Source: JAWXCM01 sp034408745 (GTDB lineage: Bacteria > Acidobacteriota > Terriglobia > Bryobacterales > Bryobacteraceae). From it: 61,149 nucleotides of DNA. Each line of letters starts with the position of its first letter. Position 1 is the stretch's first letter. The stretch is taken from NCBI GenBank assembly GCA_034408745.1, contig JAWXCM010000251.1, positions 1 to 61,149 on the forward strand, read 5' to 3'. This document shows positions 32,230 to 41,658 of this stretch, piece by piece. Position numbers and translations under genes: made by a program. The notes beneath the pieces were generated by a model. That model searched no databases, had not been told where the DNA came from, and saw only the letters and a list, made by a program, of their open reading frames with translations.

Positions 32230-34245
32230 TTAGCCGGCGGCGCGAACCACGGGGAGCTCTGAGATCGTCTCCGCCGATCTCCTGTCGTAGTCGCGTTCCC
32301 AGGCGAATAACCCGAGAAGGTCGTTCGGCAGGCATTCTGCAAACTTAGGGGCATTGCGGGGATTCGACTCGGGCGGCAGGAGATCCCAGGCTGCGTTTAT
32401 GGCCTCACTGAGTTCGATGGGGGAGACCCGGGCTCGGATCGACAGGTTGTCAAAAGTTACTGCAAATGGCCACGCGTATGTCAGCGCGGCGTTGGCTCGC
32501 ATTCCGCCGAATGTCCACCATTCGCATCCCTGACTTGTTTCCAGCAGCATGGTGCCTTCTCGATCGACCAGTGGTTCCATGCAAAACGAAGCCATTTCTT
32601 TCGTCGCTCGCTGCGTGAAGCGTGGGTTCGTTTTGTCGTTTCCGAGGACCTTTCGCATAGCCTGACAGAGTTCAAAACCAAAGGGGCGGCTGGAGCCGAG
32701 CCACGTCGAACGACCATGCTCCTCGGCTGTCTCGACATCGACAAGATGGCGTTTCCAGTCCACCGAACAAACTCGCCACGGCCTGCCCGCGAGCAACACG
32801 ACGGCCGGGCGACCGTCGCGCGTGCGAAGGCTCAACTCGTGCACGTAGCCAAGATCCGCGGGTCCGTGTCGCACGGCAAACAGCTCTGGTGTGTCGAATA
32901 CGGACAACAGCTCCATGTAGTTCCTGCCGGCCCAGAGACGTTCCGTTTCGGGGCCGATCATCAGTAGCGGCCCGTCGTTCGAAACGAACCCAGAAGCCCT
33001 CATGTGGGCGAGCACCCGGTCGGCATCGGGGAGATCCGCCACGCCCGCAAGCAGCTTCGCTTGTGTCAGGGAACGGGCTTCAAGCAGCCGAACAAGAATC
33101 TGCTGCGCGGTGACGTGCACGGGGTACTTAGGCGGGAGCACCGGTTCCACCCAGCCATCGCGCCACAACTGCTCGATCGCCGCGGCTCGCAGCAGGGACT
33201 CCCGGTGGGTAGTGAGGAAGAGACAATTACGAAGCGAACCCATTCGACGCCCTGTCCGACCGAGGCGCTGGAGGAACGAAGCCACTGTTGACGGTGCGTC
33301 GAGCTGAATGACTCGATCGAGGTCACCGACATCGATCCCTAACTCGAGCGTGCTGGTGGCTACAATGACGCAGTTCTTTTCTTCGGTGAAAGCGGTCTCG
33401 GCCCGTCGGCGTTCATCCCGGCTGAGTGAACTGTGGGAGACGAATGTTTCGACACCTCGCGCGAGCAGGTGCGAAGCGAGTTGCTCGGCTTGTGAACGGC
33501 TGTCCGCAAATACCAGCCGCTTTTCCCCACGGTGCAGTTGCGTTATGACGGTAGCGGCATTCTCGACGGAACCGACGTAGTCTATGGCTACCTCGGCGTC
33601 CAGTGGACCGGCTGCGATCGGTGCGACTACGCGTCGAGGCTCGGGTGCGAACCATGAGAGTAGACCTTCCGGGTCGCCGACAGTAGCGGAGAGACCGATG
33701 CGCTGCGCGGAAGGCGCTGCGCGGGCGAGGACCGAGCGGAGGTGCCAGCCGCGGTCGTCGGCAGCGAAGGCGTGCAGTTCATCGCAAATTACGAAACGAA
33801 CCCGACCGAAGATGGCGGCCTTATTGACTCGTGTCGAGATCAACATCGCCTCAATGCTTTCCGGCGTGGTCAGCAGCACATCCGGCGGTTCGCGCAGCGT
33901 CCGGGCTTTGTCTGCCTGCGTAACGTCCCCATGCCAGAGGCGGGCCGACCTGCCTACCATGCCGCAATACCACGACAGGCGCTGTTCGAGGTTGTTCAGA
34001 AGAGCCCGTAGCGGGCAGACGTACAAAACGCTGACGGCACCGAGATCGTGTCGAAGAATTTCGGAAAGTACCGGGAAGAAAGCGGCTTCGGTCTTTCCAC
34101 CCGCCGTAGGAGCAAGCAGGAGCACGTTCTCGCCACCGAGGATCGGTCCAATCGCCGCTTGCTGCAGCGGCCGGAGCGATCGCCACTCGAGCGAGTTGAC
34201 GATGTGGTGTTGCAGGGCGGGATGAAGGCGTTCGAACGGGTTCAC
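32230..34245 (-). CDS. brxHI: BREX type 2 helicase BrxHI (Lhr-like)
   Basis: This is a 671-residue superfamily 2 DEAD/DEAH helicase. Motifs are QQAAIGPILGGENVLLLAPT with TAGGKTEAAFF (Q motif and Walker A), TTPESIEAML, FVICDELHAF (motif II, DELH), GLSATVGDP (III) and VIVATSTLELGIDVGDLDRV (V). The motif VI helix is LQRLGRTGRRMG. The C-terminal 230 residues are a family-specific extension. It is the last gene of the BREX operon and is likely to move along DNA during phage exclusion. The start is GTG, overlapping the brxD stop as GTGA. Confidence 0.92.
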   Translation of the reverse strand: MNPFERLHPALQHHIVNSLEWRSLRPLQQAAIGPILGGENVLLLAPTAGGKTEAAFFPVLSEILRHDLGAVSVLYVCPLRALLNNLEQRLSWYCGMVGRSARLWHGDVTQADKARTLREPPDVLLTTPESIEAMLISTRVNKAAIFGRVRFVICDELHAFAADDRGWHLRSVLARAAPSAQRIGLSATVGDPEGLLSWFAPEPRRVVAPIAAGPLDAEVAIDYVGSVENAATVITQLHRGEKRLVFADSRSQAEQLASHLLARGVETFVSHSSLSRDERRRAETAFTEEKNCVIVATSTLELGIDVGDLDRVIQLDAPSTVASFLQRLGRTGRRMGSLRNCLFLTTHRESLLRAAAIEQLWRDGWVEPVLPPKYPVHVTAQQILVRLLEARSLTQAKLLAGVADLPDADRVLAHMRASGFVSNDGPLLMIGPETERLWAGRNYMELLSVFDTPELFAVRHGPADLGYVHELSLRTRDGRPAVVLLAGRPWRVCSVDWKRHLVDVETAEEHGRSTWLGSSRPFGFELCQAMRKVLGNDKTNPRFTQRATKEMASFCMEPLVDREGTMLLETSQGCEWWTFGGMRANAALTYAWPFAVTFDNLSIRARVSPIELSEAINAAWDLLPPESNPRNAPKFAECLPNDLLGLFAWERDYDRRSAETISELPVVRAAG

Positions 34246-35552
34246 AGACTTAAGTCGATGTCGTCAGGCGTGAACGCAGCCTGCTCAATGTCGGTCATCT
34301 CGGCCGTTGAGAGGGTCAGCGAGTAGTGTTGCCGGGGATCGAAGTCAGGGAACTGGTCGATGCGGTCGAGCACCTCTCCAATGAGTTTCTTCAGAAACAA
34401 GCGTGGGGCAACGCCTGCTTTCCCGCCGAGGCCGCCGGTGACTGCTCGCGCCAGCACCACAAGGTATTCATCGCTGCAATGCTGTGCGATTCGTTCCGGG
34501 GCGGTGGAATGCGCTGCGTAGAGATCCCGAACGCGGCGCCCAACCTCCACCAGCGATTCCACCGTGAAGGCCGCAAGACGTATCTGCGGCGCACGCGGAT
34601 TGTCCCAACGATCGTCCGTGGTGAAGTCGACATGCAGCCGGCTGGCGAGCGGTGGAAGGCGCCGAATGCCCTGTGGGCCCTCGAAGAATGCGGGGGTGCC
34701 CGTAATGAGCAGGTAAAGTCCCGGGAAGCGGTCGGCGTGTAATTCGTCGATAAGTTGCCGGAGCGCGTTCAGACTTTTCTCGCGCACATCGCCACGCACC
34801 CGTTGGATGGTTTCAACCTCGTCAAGGATAAACAGCAGGCCTGGATGGCCGCTGTCCCGCAGGATAAATAGGAGGCCTCGCAGGAACCCCAGCGCTCCGA
34901 AGTGGTCGATTGCCCCGCGAAGTCCGGCATCGCGAATCGCCTTACCCGTTATATTTGGCTGGCCTGCGATCCATGCCAGCAGAGCCTCAGCCGCCGGGCC
35001 GTCATTGGCGGCGGCAGCGCGACGATACGCACGGAGCGCGGCCGGGAACATAGGCGACAACTGATGAATGGAAGCGAGCCGCTGCTCCATCAGCACTGAC
35101 GTCGCTTCGGCGAGCCTGACGTCGTCCATGCCCCGATTGCCCTCTCCGGCCAGGACGTCCTCATCAAGGGTGTAGAACCAGCCGTCGATGATGGCGCGAA
35201 GTGCGCCCGTCTCAAGAGCGGATGTCGAGAGTCGCTCCACCAGACGACGGTAGACAGTTTCCAGTCTGTGGAGCGGAGTCTCGGCTTCATTGATCTGAAT
35301 TTCTGAGACAGCGAACCCAAGACGTTTTGCACGTTCCCCAAGCCACCGGGCGAAGAACGTTTTTCCTCCGCCGTATTCGCCTCGAACGGCTTTGAAGACC
35401 GCGCCGCCGGTACGGACCCGGTCGAGCTCCTCGCCGAGCGCAGCTTCGAAGCGGTCCAGACTCACCGCCAGGTACTCAAGTCCGCGAGACGGGACGGCAC
35501 CATTTCGAAGTGCGTCCACGACATCGGCTCGGCGCTGAGGACTGACGGTCAT
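34242..35552 (-). CDS. brxD: BREX type 2 ATP-binding protein BrxD
   Basis: This is a 436-residue P-loop ATPase of the DUF2791 type. The Walker A is RGEYGGGKTFFARWL (about residue 57) and the Walker B is LLFILDEVETIQR. LYLLITGTPAFFEGPQGI follows as a sensor-like segment, and KAGVAPRLFLKKLIGEVLDR near the end is typical of the family. It accompanies BrxHI and PglZ in type 2 systems. It overlaps pglZ (ATGA) at its start and brxHI at its end. Confidence 0.92.
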   Translation of the reverse strand: MTVSPQRRADVVDALRNGAVPSRGLEYLAVSLDRFEAALGEELDRVRTGGAVFKAVRGEYGGGKTFFARWLGERAKRLGFAVSEIQINEAETPLHRLETVYRRLVERLSTSALETGALRAIIDGWFYTLDEDVLAGEGNRGMDDVRLAEATSVLMEQRLASIHQLSPMFPAALRAYRRAAAANDGPAAEALLAWIAGQPNITGKAIRDAGLRGAIDHFGALGFLRGLLFILRDSGHPGLLFILDEVETIQRVRGDVREKSLNALRQLIDELHADRFPGLYLLITGTPAFFEGPQGIRRLPPLASRLHVDFTTDDRWDNPRAPQIRLAAFTVESLVEVGRRVRDLYAAHSTAPERIAQHCSDEYLVVLARAVTGGLGGKAGVAPRLFLKKLIGEVLDRIDQFPDFDPRQHYSLTLSTAEMTDIEQAAFTPDDIDLSL

Positions 35553-38023
35553 GAAAGGCGGAACTGCTTCAACAGGAGCGGCCTGTTCAACGTGACCGTC
35601 TGCGAAGCTTCATCCAATTCGAGTACACCATAGCCGTCCATGTTGAGCACACGCTGGACCGCCGCGACATACGAGGACACGCGACCCAGGGTGATGCCGG
35701 CTCGCGCAGCGAATGTGGACTTCAGCATTCGACCTCCGGCTGCGTCCAGCGCTCTCACGGAGACCTCGACATGCTCCGGCACGACCCTCCCATTTGTGTT
35801 CGCCAACTGAGACTGGAAGAGCTCGGAGCGAACGAGCGAGCCAATCCAGTCCGGCGTCGGGGTGAAGAGATCCGTCTGACGGGCGGGCTGAGGAATGGTC
35901 TCAGACGACCACCAGGATGGTGGCTCTGCCGATACCTGAGTCCAGCCTCGAACCTGGACAGCAGGTTGGGCGAGCACGTTTACCGAAACCAGGCACTCCT
36001 GCGGTGTCAGGCCGCCATGGTATCCGACCTTCGGCCGTTGGTACCGGGCGGATTCTACAGCGAGGCCGACCATACTTCCACCGGGCGCCAGGACTCGCGG
36101 ACCTTTCACAAGTATCTCGTCGTCTCCAACAGAGGATTCTCCGGAACGCCAGCGGTCTGACGTGGCCGGTCCTGTGCGGCTGATGGTGGAGCCGGTGTCC
36201 AGCATATGTCCGTGATCGGAGGTCAGGACGACGACACGACCCGCGGTGGCAGCTTCGGCGAGGATGCCTCGAAGTACGGCGAGGTAGTCCAGCGTCCAGT
36301 CCGGCGAGATCTGGCGCGATCCACCCAGTTCATCGTCGATTGCATTGATCACGATACCCACGACGAGCCGGTCGGTATCTGCGATCTCGCGAATCACCTC
36401 GTCTGAGGCAGGCGCAAGATCGTTCTTATAGAAGAGAACCGGTCGTCGAAGATCGGGGCGCGCCGAGAAGCTTCGCGACTCCACATCCTGGGCGCCGGAT
36501 GCGAGACGTCCGGCGAGAAGGCTGGCGCGCGAGTACTGGGTAACCGAGGGCAGCGCCGCAACGACCGGGGCGAGTTCCTGGCTGGTGTTGCTCCAGAAAT
36601 TCCAGCGGCGGGACATGAACTCCGATGCGAGTTCACGCGCGATGGGCAGACTCATGCCATCCATCACGATCAGGAGTACCGGATGATTCTCGATAAGCGG
36701 AGCGACGACCGACTCCAGCACGGTCTCGACGCCTCGCACCGGACCAGGCGAACCATCGAGTGTCCAGTCCGCGAGGTGCGCGGCGAAGCGGCGATTCTGC
36801 TCCTCACGCCGGATACGTGACCGTTCGAGGACAGATGCGACAACCGCATTCCATTTGCTGCTTTCTGACACGAAGCGGAGTCGGGATCTGGCCCAGTCCA
36901 CCCAGCTTCCTTCTGCACGGTACCACTCGACTGTCGAGGAAAGACCGGTCATGTCGGAGTCCGGTGTTTCCAGCCAGCGGCTGAGGCGGAGGAGCATCTC
37001 CGCTCGACTGAGTATGCCGACATCCGAGGGAGGCCAGTGTCGCTTTCGAAGTTCATCGAGAGCACTTGCCGACAGCGCTTCCGAAAACCGGTCCAGTGCC
37101 TGTGAGGCGCCTATCCGGGACCACTGGCTCAAGTGGGCGTGAGGCTCAAGACCAACCGCGGTGAGCACCCGGTCGACACCGTCGATAAGATCCGAATGAT
37201 CCGATGTGCGCGACTTCGCCACGGTTTGCGCCTGGCTGTGCCACTCTGATGCGGCAGCCGGGGGAATCGGCTGGTTCCCCGTGTAGCGCTCCATGCGGCC
37301 GAAGGCGCGGCTGAGTTCGGTTCGAGCCGGCTCTGTGGTGACGGCGGAGAGCATCGGCTCAAAGGACAGTCCCACAGTCAGAGGATCAGCTCCCGTCAGA
37401 CAACAATCCAATACAGCCTTCGCGGAGGGGCCGATTTTACGGGTGAAGAACTCGATCATGCGGCTGCGCAGTTGCGGATCAGAGGAGTGAAAGGTGTTGC
37501 GTTCGCGCGTCCAAATTAGCAAGCCGGCGAGATCCGTGCGGGCAGATGGAATCCCGAAGTGGTCTGGAAGGATGAGGTCCCAAACGGTCTCCTCGTGCAG
37601 CACTCCGCTGACAGGAGGCGAGACAGACTTTTTGGAAACGATGTCGAGCAGCGCGTTGCCCAGGAAGGTATCGGTCCGGAGTTTGCCGTCCACAAAACGC
37701 ACACCCAGGTCCGACTCCAGTACTCTCCAAACGTCACCGTGCCGGATGCGGCCTTTGAACAGGCGGGCGCTCAGGTCGGCAGCCAGGGTGTGGTCCTCAA
37801 CCGGAGTCACCAGGGCCAAAGGTGCGGTGTGATCCCAGTTGCACAAACTCTCCCGCATTTCGAGGGCGGACCGGCAATAGCGAACCTGCACCACTTGTCG
37901 CGATATCTCGAGTTTCGACGGGCCTGTCCAACTGGTGGGACTGTGCAGGGCGAACGCCAACTCCAGTGCCTTCTCTTTATCGACGTCGGGCCGGAGAGTA
38001 GCCGAAAGCAGTTCGGGCGTCAT
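35549..38023 (-). CDS. pglZ: BREX phosphatase-fold protein PglZ
   Basis: This is an 824-residue BREX signature protein with an alkaline-phosphatase-like core. Metal-site segments are VLLIVMDGMSLPIARELA (about residue 450) and VVVLTSDHGHMLDTGS (about 605), with VGYHGGLTPQECLVSV after it. The N-terminal 430 residues are helical and specific to the family. The last 80 residues form a winged-helix-like end (FAARAGITLGRVSSYVAAVQ) that could bind DNA. In type 2 BREX, PglZ is needed for defence and counters PglX. Both ends overlap neighbouring genes by 4 bp. Confidence 0.93.
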   Translation of the reverse strand: MTPELLSATLRPDVDKEKALELAFALHSPTSWTGPSKLEISRQVVQVRYCRSALEMRESLCNWDHTAPLALVTPVEDHTLAADLSARLFKGRIRHGDVWRVLESDLGVRFVDGKLRTDTFLGNALLDIVSKKSVSPPVSGVLHEETVWDLILPDHFGIPSARTDLAGLLIWTRERNTFHSSDPQLRSRMIEFFTRKIGPSAKAVLDCCLTGADPLTVGLSFEPMLSAVTTEPARTELSRAFGRMERYTGNQPIPPAAASEWHSQAQTVAKSRTSDHSDLIDGVDRVLTAVGLEPHAHLSQWSRIGASQALDRFSEALSASALDELRKRHWPPSDVGILSRAEMLLRLSRWLETPDSDMTGLSSTVEWYRAEGSWVDWARSRLRFVSESSKWNAVVASVLERSRIRREEQNRRFAAHLADWTLDGSPGPVRGVETVLESVVAPLIENHPVLLIVMDGMSLPIARELASEFMSRRWNFWSNTSQELAPVVAALPSVTQYSRASLLAGRLASGAQDVESRSFSARPDLRRPVLFYKNDLAPASDEVIREIADTDRLVVGIVINAIDDELGGSRQISPDWTLDYLAVLRGILAEAATAGRVVVLTSDHGHMLDTGSTISRTGPATSDRWRSGESSVGDDEILVKGPRVLAPGGSMVGLAVESARYQRPKVGYHGGLTPQECLVSVNVLAQPAVQVRGWTQVSAEPPSWWSSETIPQPARQTDLFTPTPDWIGSLVRSELFQSQLANTNGRVVPEHVEVSVRALDAAGGRMLKSTFAARAGITLGRVSSYVAAVQRVLNMDGYGVLELDEASQTVTLNRPLLLKQFRLS

Positions 38024-41000
38024 GTCGATCGGATCTCCCAGGTGAGGGCGATCTCCTCCGATTCACCTGCATCTTTGCGGATCTCATCGACCACAGACTG
38101 CAGTTGCGATGCTCGGACGGTACGCTGGCCGGTACGTGGTGCCCTGGGTCCAGGATTCGGGTTAGGCGTCGGTGGCGGGGTGCGTTCGAAGATGACCGGC
38201 GGTGGCGGCGGATCGCGACGCTCCAGCAACAGCGCGGTTGCCCGCTTGACGGCTCCGTCGAGCACTCGTGCCAGGTCCGTAACGTACTGGTCCTCAGCCA
38301 GTGCGCGTCGCACGTCATCGAGGATGTTCCGTGCCGCGCTGGCGCGGGGCTCATCGGTGATGCTTTCAAGCCCTTTAATCAGCGGCCAGTTTACGGACTC
38401 AACGGCACTCAGGACTGTGGCCGCGGTTGAGATGTGCCGGTCCAACGCGTCGGTCGAGGTCTGCATCGTCGCACCCGCGATCGCTTTCACCATCGCGACC
38501 GGTGTTGCAGAGGCTAATACGGCTCGGACCAGGGCATCGGCTGAGCCAGCGGTCTTCAGCCTCCTGCAGTCGCCAGGAGACTGTTCCCGAAGTCGAACTG
38601 CGAGGCTCCGCACCGCTTCGGCCACAGCGGTCGCTTTCGCCTTAACCTCGTTGGTCAGCTTGTCCACGTTCGACGCGGTGCGATACGGCGATCCCGCAAC
38701 ACCGAACAGCAAGCCCGCGCGCTTGCAGGCCTCGGTCCAGTCTTGCTCATCCGGCAGTTCCTGCGGCACCAGCTTCCAGGCATCCGGCAGATTGCCGAGC
38801 TTCGGGGTTCCCATGCCGCCGCGAAATGCCCGGTTCGACTGCTGGGCGTAAACGAGAATGATGAGTTCCTGCACGTCCGAAAGCAGGCCCATTGGTTTCG
38901 GCAGATCGGTCCAGCGTCGCAGGTCGCCCACGGTCATGTCCCCGCGACCGTTCTCGATCCACATTCGCTCGAAATGATCGTGCCAGGTGGTTCGAGGGTA
39001 CAGGAACTGATCGCCAACATTGGCTACGTCGAGGCCTTCCAACAACGGCCGGATCTGGTTCCGGAGGGTCCTGTCGTCAATGGCCTTACGGCCGTCCTGG
39101 TCCATTACGGCGGCCATCGTTTCATCAAGGGCCTTCTGCACCAGGTTTCGCGTGATCTGAAGATCGGCGAACTTCGGATGCGACGGGTATTCGAACTCAA
39201 GCGCCTGCGCCACCAGTGCCTTCATTGAGTCTGCCAGCGACGCTGCCACTGGTTTCACAATCTGCAGGCCGGGCTGCAGCGACTGGAACTGATCTCGGGC
39301 TTCCAGAGTGCGGGTTTCGTCGATCACACCACCCTCAATCTGGGCTGCTCCGTAGGCCTGTCGCAGTGCCAATCGCAGGCGGTCCCGGAGGCTCTCCTGA
39401 TTCTGGACCAGGATCTTTCGTGCCTCGGCTCGTTCCACCGCGGGCAGATGGGCCGCATGATCGCGCAGGCGGTCCACGTTGGCATTCAGCAGGTAATCGA
39501 GGATCACCAGCCTGCCGAGGTCCGACTGAGTTCGATCGCTAAGGAAGGCCGGCAGCCAGATGAGTGTGCGGACCGGCTGGCCGTTCTCAGTACGGAACCT
39601 TCGGATGCGGGCCAGATCATCGGCTGGTCCGTGGCCATCGCGGTCGAGGGGCAGGTCAATGACCAGCAGCCAGTCTTTGCCGCTTGGGCGAAGTGTGGAA
39701 TCGGCCATTTCACGAACGTTCATCAGCGCGATTTCGGCGTAGCGCTTCGTGCCCCGCCAGGCAAACTCATGCTCGATCGGGAACTCGCGCCCGGTGTCCA
39801 CGTTGAGTTCCGACAGCAGCAGATCGCGCGCTTTCTGCGTACGCGGACCGTAATCGTCGACACCCTTGGCGCTGTCGACGATGGTGTCGATGTCCACGTC
39901 GGTGAGCAGGGTGGAGATCACCGGGTCGGCGTCTTTGCTGATGCGAATCTCCGGCACGCCCCAGTTACGGCACCACGCGAGCACCTGCTTGCCTTCGAGT
40001 CCGCGGATACCCGACTTGACGGAACCGTGGTTCAGGGCCGCCACGCGCGTTCCCGTCAGCGACTGCAGAGCCTCGACACCGGGCACCAGCGCACTCAGAA
40101 TCAGCGTTCCTGCGACATGTTCGCGCGCCCGGAGTTGCGCTGCCTTTTCCGGCGGAGCCGCGTGCGCTTCATCGAACCGGATACCAACCTCGCTCTCGAT
40201 CACGGGCCGCAGTTTGCGTTCCCACAACCGGCGCGCGTTTTCAAACTGCTTCTTCAGCGCGGCACCGAACGGGTCGTGCCCGTCGCGCATTTCGATGAAC
40301 AACTCGCCGAGCGGCACCAGATCCCCGAGGCGCATGCGGTGCTGCTCCTTGACCAGGATGTGCGCCATTACGTTGAGTACGGTCCGCTCCCGCTGCAGCG
40401 TGGTGGAAGCTGCCACCAGCGTCTTGATGAGCGCCGGGTGGAACGGGTAGAGCTGCCGAAACTGCTCGCGATCGCCATCGGCCGTGAGCAGAGTGTCGAG
40501 CACCGTCGCACCGAAGCTGCTGGTCTTCTCGAACTCCTTCGCAATCAGTTCCGCGGCGGTAGCGTTCTTCGGCTTGAGAAGACGCTCCTGCGCAATGGCG
40601 GCGAGGTTGTTGTCCTCCAGTGTGATGGTGGTGAAGCGCGCGTCCCACCAGTCGATGGCCTTCTCGACACGGTCCTGGTCGGCACCAAGCCCAGCCTGAC
40701 CGATCAGGTCCTTGATGGCTCGCTGGCGTGCTACGAAGCTGATGATGGGGGCGGGTCGCTCGGCTCGTTCGCTTTCGATCAGCTTGGCGATTTTGGGACC
40801 TTCGCGGGTGACCCAGGCCGCATCGGTAGAGCGGCTGGCGAGCCACAGAATGAGCTCATCGAGGAACAGTACGATGCCATCGTAAGCGAGCGCTTTGGCG
40901 TGCTGGCTGATGAGCGACAGGCCGAGGTCGAGATCGACGAAGCCGGCGTTCTGGCGCGCCGAGGTCAGCAGGGTTCCGGCGAGCGCTCCAATGAGGTCGC

Positions 41001-41658
41001 GGTGCTCCGTGCTGTCGTGCCGTGCTGCGGCCGCGTTGTCGAATTTGGCTCCGTCCCAGGTGGCGAACTTCTTCCAGCCGCTTTTGGCCGGCGAGGCATT
41101 CAGCGCGCGGAAGAAGGCTTCCTCACCCATCTGCAGGCGGAGGGAGCGGGCGTTCTCCACCATGGTGTCGGAGCGGTAGACACCAGGTGGCGCGACGTCA
41201 GGGTGGAGTTCGCGGACGCGGTCCACATAGCCGCCGAGGATGCGATCCTCAACGGTCTCGGCGCCGATCATGTGATACGGCACCAGGAGAAAGTTCTTGT
41301 TCTGCGTCCAGCCGGCGTGCTTGTTGACGACTCCGCTGAGCTTCGGGTGAGAACGCGCGTGAGCATCGCCCTGCAGCAGCAGGTACAGCATTGCCATGAA
41401 GTGGCTTTTGCCGGTGCCGAACGATCCGTGCAGATAACCGGCTCGGCTCTTGCCTTCCGCGACGGCTCCGCGGACCAGCGAGAGGGCTTCGTCAAAGCAC
41501 GCCGCAAGCTGGTTGGTGACCACATACTGCCTGGTTGTGGCTTCGGGGCTCCGGATAGCTTCGGCGAGTTTGAGAACGAAGTCCTGTGCCCCGACGTTCT
41601 CCGGCAGATCGAGGAGTTCGGCGAGGGTGGGCCGGGTGTCCTGGCGTGGCGCTGTCAT
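38020..41658 (-). CDS. pglY: BREX type 2 ATPase PglY (BrxC-like)
   Basis: This is a 1,212-residue AAA-type ATPase. It starts MTAPRQDTRPTLAELLDLPE at 41658, where ATG overlaps the pglX stop as ATGA; the longer frame to 41751 lies inside pglX. The Walker A is GYLHGSFGTGKSHFMAML (about residue 85) and the Walker B is YDGIVLFLDELILWL. The long C-terminal part is helical and ends with a Pro-rich linker (PPPPPVIFERTPPPTPNPN) and a small domain. PglY and BrxC form the large ATP-driven scaffold of BREX. Confidence 0.93.
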   Translation of the reverse strand: MTAPRQDTRPTLAELLDLPENVGAQDFVLKLAEAIRSPEATTRQYVVTNQLAACFDEALSLVRGAVAEGKSRAGYLHGSFGTGKSHFMAMLYLLLQGDAHARSHPKLSGVVNKHAGWTQNKNFLLVPYHMIGAETVEDRILGGYVDRVRELHPDVAPPGVYRSDTMVENARSLRLQMGEEAFFRALNASPAKSGWKKFATWDGAKFDNAAAARHDSTEHRDLIGALAGTLLTSARQNAGFVDLDLGLSLISQHAKALAYDGIVLFLDELILWLASRSTDAAWVTREGPKIAKLIESERAERPAPIISFVARQRAIKDLIGQAGLGADQDRVEKAIDWWDARFTTITLEDNNLAAIAQERLLKPKNATAAELIAKEFEKTSSFGATVLDTLLTADGDREQFRQLYPFHPALIKTLVAASTTLQRERTVLNVMAHILVKEQHRMRLGDLVPLGELFIEMRDGHDPFGAALKKQFENARRLWERKLRPVIESEVGIRFDEAHAAPPEKAAQLRAREHVAGTLILSALVPGVEALQSLTGTRVAALNHGSVKSGIRGLEGKQVLAWCRNWGVPEIRISKDADPVISTLLTDVDIDTIVDSAKGVDDYGPRTQKARDLLLSELNVDTGREFPIEHEFAWRGTKRYAEIALMNVREMADSTLRPSGKDWLLVIDLPLDRDGHGPADDLARIRRFRTENGQPVRTLIWLPAFLSDRTQSDLGRLVILDYLLNANVDRLRDHAAHLPAVERAEARKILVQNQESLRDRLRLALRQAYGAAQIEGGVIDETRTLEARDQFQSLQPGLQIVKPVAASLADSMKALVAQALEFEYPSHPKFADLQITRNLVQKALDETMAAVMDQDGRKAIDDRTLRNQIRPLLEGLDVANVGDQFLYPRTTWHDHFERMWIENGRGDMTVGDLRRWTDLPKPMGLLSDVQELIILVYAQQSNRAFRGGMGTPKLGNLPDAWKLVPQELPDEQDWTEACKRAGLLFGVAGSPYRTASNVDKLTNEVKAKATAVAEAVRSLAVRLREQSPGDCRRLKTAGSADALVRAVLASATPVAMVKAIAGATMQTSTDALDRHISTAATVLSAVESVNWPLIKGLESITDEPRASAARNILDDVRRALAEDQYVTDLARVLDGAVKRATALLLERRDPPPPPVIFERTPPPTPNPNPGPRAPRTGQRTVRASQLQSVVDEIRKDAGESEEIALTWEIRST

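Noticed and set aside
32079..32354. Longer integrase start inside brxHI
   Set aside because: The extra 92 residues look noncoding and overlap brxHI. A TTG with a good ribosome site at 32078 gives a normal integrase.
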